Part shown: positions 58,988 to 64,000 of the stretch, piece after piece | How positions within the stretch are numbered: the stretch's first letter is position 1 | Layout: every line of letters begins with the position of its first letter | Notes under the pieces: generated by a model | The model's database searches: none | What the model saw: the letters and a program-made list of their open reading frames with translations, nothing else | Told to the model about the DNA's origin: nothing | Assembly: GCF_020097135.1 (NCBI RefSeq) | Contig: NZ_CP083608.1 | Location: forward strand, 868,001 to 932,000 | DNA: 64,000 bases | Reading direction: 5' to 3' | Source: Macrococcus armenti | GTDB taxonomy: Bacteria; Bacillota; Bacilli; Staphylococcales; Staphylococcaceae | Program-made: the position numbers and the translations under genes

Positions 58988-59771
58988 TCAATATACTATT
59001 GCAAAACTGAAAGAAGAAGTAAGCGCGATGCAACTATCAGAACTCGCTGATTTTTTTAGTGGAGAGACAAGAAGTGGTGCGCTAAAAGTAAGACAAGCGA
59101 GAGAAAAACTAATAGCACTTGAATTAAAAGCGATAGAGAAATATTCGCAAATGCTGGAATATGAGCACCGATATAACGATAAAGTCGTATGTGGTATTGA
59201 TGAAGTTGGTCGAGGTCCATTAGCGGGACCAGTAATTGCATGTGCAGTAATCTTAAATGATGGACATCAGTTTATCGGGTTGAACGATTCAAAACAATTA
59301 TCGAAGCAAAAACGAACGTTAATGTACGATGCATTAACACAATCAGTCACATATGCAATTGGAGAAGCGAGTGTAGAGGAGATTGATGCGCTGAATATTT
59401 ATGAGGCGACAAAACTTGCAATGCATAGAGCAATTCAGCAATTACCAGTTCAGCCTGAAGTATTACTGATTGATGCGATGAAGCTAGATACCGGTTTAAT
59501 TGAGGAATCTATTATTAAAGGTGATACGAAAAGCATTTCTATCGCTGCAGCTAGTGTTATTGCTAAAGTGTACCGAGATCAGTTGATGGAAGAAATACAT
59601 AATGATTTTCCGTTTTACGACTTTAAACATAATGCTGGATATGGTACTAAAAAACATATAGAAGGCTTGAAGCAATACGGGATAACAAACCATCATCGAA
59701 AATCATTCGAACCGATCAAATCTATGTTAAAAACTGAAGGAAATGCAAAGACAATTACGAAACAATCGTAA
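58977..59771 (+). CDS. rnhB: Ribonuclease HII
   Basis: A 264-residue RNase H-type enzyme removing ribonucleotides from DNA. The catalytic core begins at about residue 74 with [20 protein letters not shown] (Asp-Glu), then LLIDAMKLD and [13 protein letters not shown] (remaining acids). The N-terminal ~70-residue helical extension is usual for Firmicutes. Coupled to rbgA. Confidence 0.96.
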   Translation: MKSNQYTIAKLKEEVSAMQLSELADFFSGETRSGALKVRQAREKLIALELKAIEKYSQMLEYEHRYNDKVVCGIDEVGRGPLAGPVIACAVILNDGHQFIGLNDSKQLSKQKRTLMYDALTQSVTYAIGEASVEEIDALNIYEATKLAMHRAIQQLPVQPEVLLIDAMKLDTGLIEESIIKGDTKSISIAAASVIAKVYRDQLMEEIHNDFPFYDFKHNAGYGTKKHIEGLKQYGITNHHRKSFEPIKSMLKTEGNAKTITKQS

Positions 59772-59797
59772 CTGTCTGTTTTTTTAAGCGTTTGCGG

Positions 59798-59826
59798 TTT
59801 ACAATAGCGCTTTCATTTTTTATAAT
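59798..59826 (+). promoter_or_regulatory. sucCD promoter
   Basis: TTTACA (59798-59803), 17-nt spacer, TATAAT (59821-59826), 43 nt before sucC. Confidence 0.7.
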
Positions 59827-59869
59827 TGGAACGTAAGCTAAATTAATGCGCACTATAGGAGGATGGACA

Positions 59870-61039
59870 ATGAATATCCATGAGTATCAAGGGAAAGAAA
59901 TTTTTCGCTCTATGGGTGTAGCAGTTCCAAACGGTTCTGTTGCTTATACACCTGAAGAAGCAGTTGAAGTAGCTAAAGGTCTTAAAGAAGGGGTTTACGT
60001 TGTTAAAGCTCAAATTCACGCTGGTGGCCGTGGTAAAGCTGGCGGTGTTAAGATTGCAAAATCTTTAGACGAAGTTGAAAGCTACGCGAAAGAATTACTT
60101 GGAAAAGTATTAGTTACGCATCAAACTGGTCCTGAAGGTAAAGAAGTTAAACGTCTTCTTGTTGAAGAAGGATGCGATATTCAAAAGGAATATTATTTAG
60201 GGTTCGTTTTAGACCGTGCTACAGATAGCGTAGTATTAATGGGGTCTGAAGAAGGTGGAACTGAAATTGAAGAAGTTGCTGAAGCAACACCTGAAAAAAT
60301 CTTCAAAGAAGTAATCGATCCAGTTGTTGGATTAATGCCTTATCAAGCACGTCGTTTAGCATTTAACATTAACATTCCGAAAGAATCAGTAAATAAAGCA
60401 GTAAAAATTATGTTAGGTTTATATGATGTATTTATGAAGAAAGATGCATCTATTATTGAAATTAACCCGCTTGTAACGACAGGCGACGGTGAAGTTTTAG
60501 CGCTTGATGCTAAAATTAACTTTGATGCAAATGCATTATTCCGTCAAAAAGACGTTATGGAATTACGCGATTTAGATGAAGAGGATCCAAAGGAAATTGA
60601 AGCATCTAAATATGATTTATCATATATCGCTTTAGATGGAAATATCGGTTGTATGGTAAACGGTGCCGGTCTTGCAATGGCGACGATGGATACAATTAAT
60701 CATTTCGGCGGAAATCCGGCGAACTTCCTTGATGTAGGGGGCGGCGCAACAAAAGAGAAAGTTACTGAAGCATTCAAAATCATTTTAGGTGATGAGAAGG
60801 TTGAAGGTATTTTCGTTAATATCTTCGGTGGTATCATGAAGTGTGATGTTATTGCTGAAGGTGTTGTTGCAGCAGCGAAAGAATTAGCATTAACAATTCC
60901 GTTAGTTGTACGTTTAGAAGGTACTAACGTGGATCAAGGTAAAGAAATTCTAGGTAATTCAGGATTAGCAATTACACCTGCAAGCACAATGGCTGAAGGT
61001 GCACAAAAAATCGTTGAATTAGTAAAAGAAGCTAAATAG
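59870..61039 (+). CDS. sucC: Succinyl-CoA synthetase beta subunit (ADP-forming)
   Basis: A 389-residue TCA-cycle subunit with an ATP-grasp domain ([31 protein letters not shown]) and a C-terminal CoA-ligase domain ([16 protein letters not shown]). The start is ATG 59870 behind TAGGAGG; eight in-frame codons upstream are leader. Followed by sucD after 15 nt. Confidence 0.97.
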   Translation: MNIHEYQGKEIFRSMGVAVPNGSVAYTPEEAVEVAKGLKEGVYVVKAQIHAGGRGKAGGVKIAKSLDEVESYAKELLGKVLVTHQTGPEGKEVKRLLVEEGCDIQKEYYLGFVLDRATDSVVLMGSEEGGTEIEEVAEATPEKIFKEVIDPVVGLMPYQARRLAFNINIPKESVNKAVKIMLGLYDVFMKKDASIIEINPLVTTGDGEVLALDAKINFDANALFRQKDVMELRDLDEEDPKEIEASKYDLSYIALDGNIGCMVNGAGLAMATMDTINHFGGNPANFLDVGGGATKEKVTEAFKIILGDEKVEGIFVNIFGGIMKCDVIAEGVVAAAKELALTIPLVVRLEGTNVDQGKEILGNSGLAITPASTMAEGAQKIVELVKEAK

Positions 61040-61054
61040 GAAGCGGGGATAATC

Positions 61055-61963
61055 GTGGGAGTATTTATTGATAAAGATACGAAAGTAATCGTACAAGGTA
61101 TTACAGGATCAACAGCATTATTTCATACGAAACAAATGATAGAATATGGTACTAAAATTGTTGCAGGTGTAACACCAGGTAAAGGTGGCATGGAAGTTGA
61201 AGGTGTACCTGTATTCAATACAGTTGAAGAAGCAGTAAAAGCTACAGGTGCTACAGTATCAGTTATCTATGTTCCAGCACCATTTGCTGCAGATGCAATT
61301 GTTGAATGTGTTGATGCAGAATTGGATTTAGCAATCTGTATTACAGAACATATTCCAGTATTAGATATGGTTAAAGTAAAACGTTATATGCAAGGTAAGA
61401 AAACACGTTTAGTTGGACCAAACTGTCCAGGTGTTATTACTGCAGATGAATGTAAAATTGGAATTATGCCTGGATATATTCATAAAAAAGGTCACGTTGG
61501 CGTTGTAAGCCGATCTGGTACTTTAACTTATGAAGCAGTTCATCAGTTAACACAAGCTGGCATTGGTCAAACGACAGCTGTTGGTATTGGTGGAGATCCA
61601 GTAAATGGTACAAACTTCATCGATGCGTTAGAAGCGTTTAATAATGACCCTGAAACATTAGCTGTTGTTATGATCGGTGAAATCGGTGGAACAGCAGAAG
61701 AAGAAGCCGCTGAATGGGTTAAAGCAAACATGACAAAACCTGTAGTAGGCTTTATCGGTGGTCAGACAGCACCTCCTGGTAAACGAATGGGACATGCTGG
61801 AGCAATCATTTCTGGTGGTAAAGGTACAGCAGCAGAAAAGATTAAAACGATGAACGCTTGTGGTATTAAAACTGCAGCAACACCTTCTGAAATCGGTTCG
61901 ACATTAATCGAACGCATTAAAGAAGAAGAAGGTTTATACGAAAAATGTTTAACAGTTAAATAA
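61055..61963 (+). CDS. sucD: Succinyl-CoA synthetase alpha subunit
   Basis: A 302-residue subunit binding CoA and carrying the phosphohistidine. CoA-binding [16 protein letters not shown], phospho-His motif [15 protein letters not shown], and the GPNCPGVIT segment. GTG start with AGCGGGG upstream. A large terminator follows. Confidence 0.97.
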   Translation: MGVFIDKDTKVIVQGITGSTALFHTKQMIEYGTKIVAGVTPGKGGMEVEGVPVFNTVEEAVKATGATVSVIYVPAPFAADAIVECVDAELDLAICITEHIPVLDMVKVKRYMQGKKTRLVGPNCPGVITADECKIGIMPGYIHKKGHVGVVSRSGTLTYEAVHQLTQAGIGQTTAVGIGGDPVNGTNFIDALEAFNNDPETLAVVMIGEIGGTAEEEAAEWVKANMTKPVVGFIGGQTAPPGKRMGHAGAIISGGKGTAAEKIKTMNACGIKTAATPSEIGSTLIERIKEEEGLYEKCLTVK

Positions 61964-61974
61964 TAATGTGTTTT

Positions 61975-62026
61975 ACCTCATATAACCTGCAAAAATTCCA
62001 ATTTTTGTAGGTTATATGAGGTTATT
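61975..62026. terminator. Terminator after sucCD
   Basis: Long hairpin: outer arms ACCTCATATAACCT / AGGTTATATGAGGT and inner CAAAAATT / AATTTTTG, followed by a T-rich stretch. Confidence 0.85.
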
Positions 62027-62115
62027 TTTGTTTTTGCAACTAATGTTTACAATTTTTAATAATTAAACGACAATCAATTAAAAATTTGAAGTTATGCTTA
62101 TCGTGAGGTGAAGAC

Positions 62116-62985
62116 ATGAAACATGAACATATGCAAATTTTAAAACTCGTATATGCTGGTTTTTCAACGCGTGAGCTCCATAAAATATATAATGCTTATC
62201 AAACATTCAACTTAAATTTCAGACGATTAATGCCACTACTTATCTCGCTTCTAAACTGCAAACATCAAACATTATCAAGTAAAATCACGAAGTTTTATGC
62301 TCTGGACGAAGCACATATATTAACCGAATTAGAACAAAAACAAATACATACTGTATTTTATAATGACAATGATTATCCCACATTACTGAGACAAATTTAC
62401 GACTTCCCGTTTTTGTTATTTGTTAGAGGTAATCGTTTCTATCTCAATGAAAAGAAGTTTTTAGCAGTTGTCGGAAGTAGAAACGCTACAGACTATACAG
62501 CAAACGTATTGGAACAAATTATGCCTGACCTCGTTTCAGAGCATATATGTATCGTCAGTGGGCTTGCTAAAGGTGCTGATAACTATGCGCACCTCTCATG
62601 CAATTATCATAACGGAAAAACAATCGGTGTGCTTGCGTTCGGACATGATTTTGTTTATCCGGAAGATACTGCAATTATTAGAGGTTTAATGGAGAATGTA
62701 CATTTAGTAATAAGTGAGTATGCACCGCATACACCAATTCAGAAGTTTCGTTTTCCTGAAAGAAATCGCATAATAAGTGGGCTGTGCCAAGGTGTCCTGA
62801 TCACTGAAGCGAAGGTGAAAAGTGGAAGTATGATTACAATAGATCAGGCACTTGATCAAAACCGAAATGTTTATTGCATACCAGGACGAATTGATCATGA
62901 ATTATCAATGGGTTGTAATTACAAAATTAAAGAAGGTGCAAAATTAGTGCAATGCGCACACGATATATTAGAAGATTTTCAATAA
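62116..62985 (+). CDS. dprA: DNA processing protein DprA
   Basis: A 289-residue RecA loader on incoming single-stranded DNA in natural transformation. Rossmann-like core with VGSRNATDYTANVL, SGLAKGADNYAH, LAFGHDFVYP, FPERNRIISGL and IPGRIDHELSMGCN. A SAM-like N-terminal domain (about 1-70) is present. The C-terminal winged helix of some orthologues is absent, as in staphylococci. GAGGTGA site. Precedes topA, a conserved pairing. Confidence 0.95.
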   Translation: MKHEHMQILKLVYAGFSTRELHKIYNAYQTFNLNFRRLMPLLISLLNCKHQTLSSKITKFYALDEAHILTELEQKQIHTVFYNDNDYPTLLRQIYDFPFLLFVRGNRFYLNEKKFLAVVGSRNATDYTANVLEQIMPDLVSEHICIVSGLAKGADNYAHLSCNYHNGKTIGVLAFGHDFVYPEDTAIIRGLMENVHLVISEYAPHTPIQKFRFPERNRIISGLCQGVLITEAKVKSGSMITIDQALDQNRNVYCIPGRIDHELSMGCNYKIKEGAKLVQCAHDILEDFQ

Positions 62986-63024
62986 TAAAGGTCAAATTGA
63001 AAATTCACTTTCGCCATTTTATAT

Positions 63025-63054
63025 TTGACAAGCGATTATGTATACGTATATTAT
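63025..63054 (+). promoter_or_regulatory. topA promoter
   Basis: TTGACA (63025-63030) with TATATT (63047-63052, spacer 16) or TATTAT (63049-63054, spacer 18). Confidence 0.7.
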
Positions 63055-63094
63055 TTATCATTGAATACAAATTAAGTTAAAGGGGGATGTGCAA

Positions 63095-64000
63095 TTGGCA
63101 GAAAATCTCGTCATTGTTGAATCGCCTGCAAAAGCTAAAACAATCGAAAAGTATTTAGGAAAGAAATTTAAAGTCGTCGCATCGATGGGCCATGTGCGTG
63201 ATTTACCACGTAGTCAGATGGGCGTTGATACTGAGAATGATTTTGATCCAAGATATATTACGATAAGAGGTAAAGGGCCAATCGTTCAGGAGTTAAAAAA
63301 ACATGCAAAGCGTGCAAAACATGTTTATCTTGCGAGTGACCCGGACCGCGAAGGTGAAGCAATTGCGTGGCATTTAGCACACATATTAAATATAGATGAA
63401 CAAGCTGACAGTCGTGTCGTATTTAACGAAATAACGAAAGATGCAGTTAAAGAAAGTTTTAAACATCCAAGAAAAATTGAGCAGAATTTAGTTGATGCTC
63501 AGCAGGCACGCCGAGTTCTTGATCGATTAGTAGGTTATAATATTTCGCCAGTATTATGGAAAAAGGTGAAAAAAGGACTGTCTGCAGGTCGTGTTCAATC
63601 TGTAGCCCTGAAACTCATCATTGATAGAGAAGAAGAAATCAATGCATTTAAGCCTGAAGAATACTGGACGATTGATGGTTTATTCGAATTTAAAAAGAAG
63701 CAATTCAAAGCTAAGTTTTTACATGAACAGAATAAACCTAAAAAGTTGAAGCAGGAAAGTGATGTTAAAGCGATCGTTTCACAGCTGAAATCAGACCAGT
63801 TTAAAGTAACGGACGTTACGAAAAAGGAAAAGTTAAGAAACCCGGCACAGCCATTTACGACAAGTTCACTTCAACAGGAAGCTGCACGTAAACTGAATTT
63901 TAAAGCGAGAAAAACGATGATGCTTGCGCAGCAGTTATATGAAGGGATTGACTTGAAAAAACAAGGGACGGTCGGTTTAATTACATATATGCGTACAGAT
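63095..64000 (+). CDS. topA: DNA topoisomerase I (partial, 3' end outside the window)
   Basis: The first 302 residues of the type IA enzyme that relaxes negative supercoils. TTG start behind AAGGGGG; the protein begins [20 protein letters not shown]. The TOPRIM domain includes Glu9 and the acidic [13 protein letters not shown] motif (about 88-100). Domain with [15 protein letters not shown] and [12 protein letters not shown]. The window stops within ITYMRTD, whose Tyr (about 298) is the expected DNA-linking residue. No frameshift seen. Confidence 0.95.
   Translation, partial: MAENLVIVESPAKAKTIEKYLGKKFKVVASMGHVRDLPRSQMGVDTENDFDPRYITIRGKGPIVQELKKHAKRAKHVYLASDPDREGEAIAWHLAHILNIDEQADSRVVFNEITKDAVKESFKHPRKIEQNLVDAQQARRVLDRLVGYNISPVLWKKVKKGLSAGRVQSVALKLIIDREEEINAFKPEEYWTIDGLFEFKKKQFKAKFLHEQNKPKKLKQESDVKAIVSQLKSDQFKVTDVTKKEKLRNPAQPFTTSSLQQEAARKLNFKARKTMMLAQQLYEGIDLKKQGTVGLITYMRTD

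Overview
The window is a low-GC Gram-positive chromosome segment. Gene order and protein families point to Staphylococcaceae. The conserved block gmk-rpoZ-coaBC-priA-def-fmt-rsmB-rlmN-stp-pknB ... rsgA-rpe-thiN-rpmB-asp23-like-fakA-recG-fapR-plsX-fabD-fabG-acpP-rnc-smc-ftsY-ylxM-ffh-rpsP-khpA-rimM-trmD-rplS-rbgA-rnhB-sucCD-dprA-topA is the Bacillus/Staphylococcus core layout. ClpL, an IsaA/SceD-type secreted protein, a sortase A and an OleT-like CYP152 enzyme fit a Macrococcus/Jeotgalicoccus-type relative of Staphylococcus better than S. aureus itself: sdaAB-sdaAA sit between fakA and recG, and glycogen genes are present. This assignment is inferred from gene content; no database search was run.

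Layout. 0-8.2 kb holds accessory and envelope genes: the end of a glycogen operon (glgA, glgP), a GntR/YtrA-type regulator with a DUF1648 membrane protein behind paired palindromic operators, a stand-alone PTS IIC-like permease, signal peptidase I and a convergent IsaA/SceD-like secreted lytic transglycosylase with a WalR-type box. 8.2-12.4 kb has clpL, under a double inverted CtsR box, and convergent rqcH. 12.5-23.7 kb is the nucleotide/CoA/primosome/formyl-Met/rRNA-methylation/Ser-Thr kinase block.

23.7-27.5 kb is an accessory insertion between pknB and rsgA. It holds a degenerate S41-peptidase-like protein, an OleT-like P450 peroxygenase/decarboxylase, a rhodanese, a one-TM protein and a formate/nitrite-family channel behind a near-perfect Rex operator. 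27.5-36.6 kb runs rsgA to recG and sortase A. A complete IS150-type IS3-family element (36610-38113, 3-bp target duplication ATT) lies just upstream of the fapR promoter and FapR operator.

38.2-51.4 kb is the phospholipid/fatty-acid synthesis, SMC, SRP and ribosome-maturation block. On the opposite strand at 51.5-58.0 kb lies a compact four-gene cassette (CsbB-like GT2, GtrA flippase, two YfhO paralogues). It matches a three-component cell-envelope (lipoteichoic acid) glycosylation system with a duplicated last step. 58.1-64 kb returns to core genes (rbgA, rnhB, sucCD, dprA, topA); topA is cut by the window end just after its catalytic Tyr motif. I found no tRNA, rRNA or CRISPR array.
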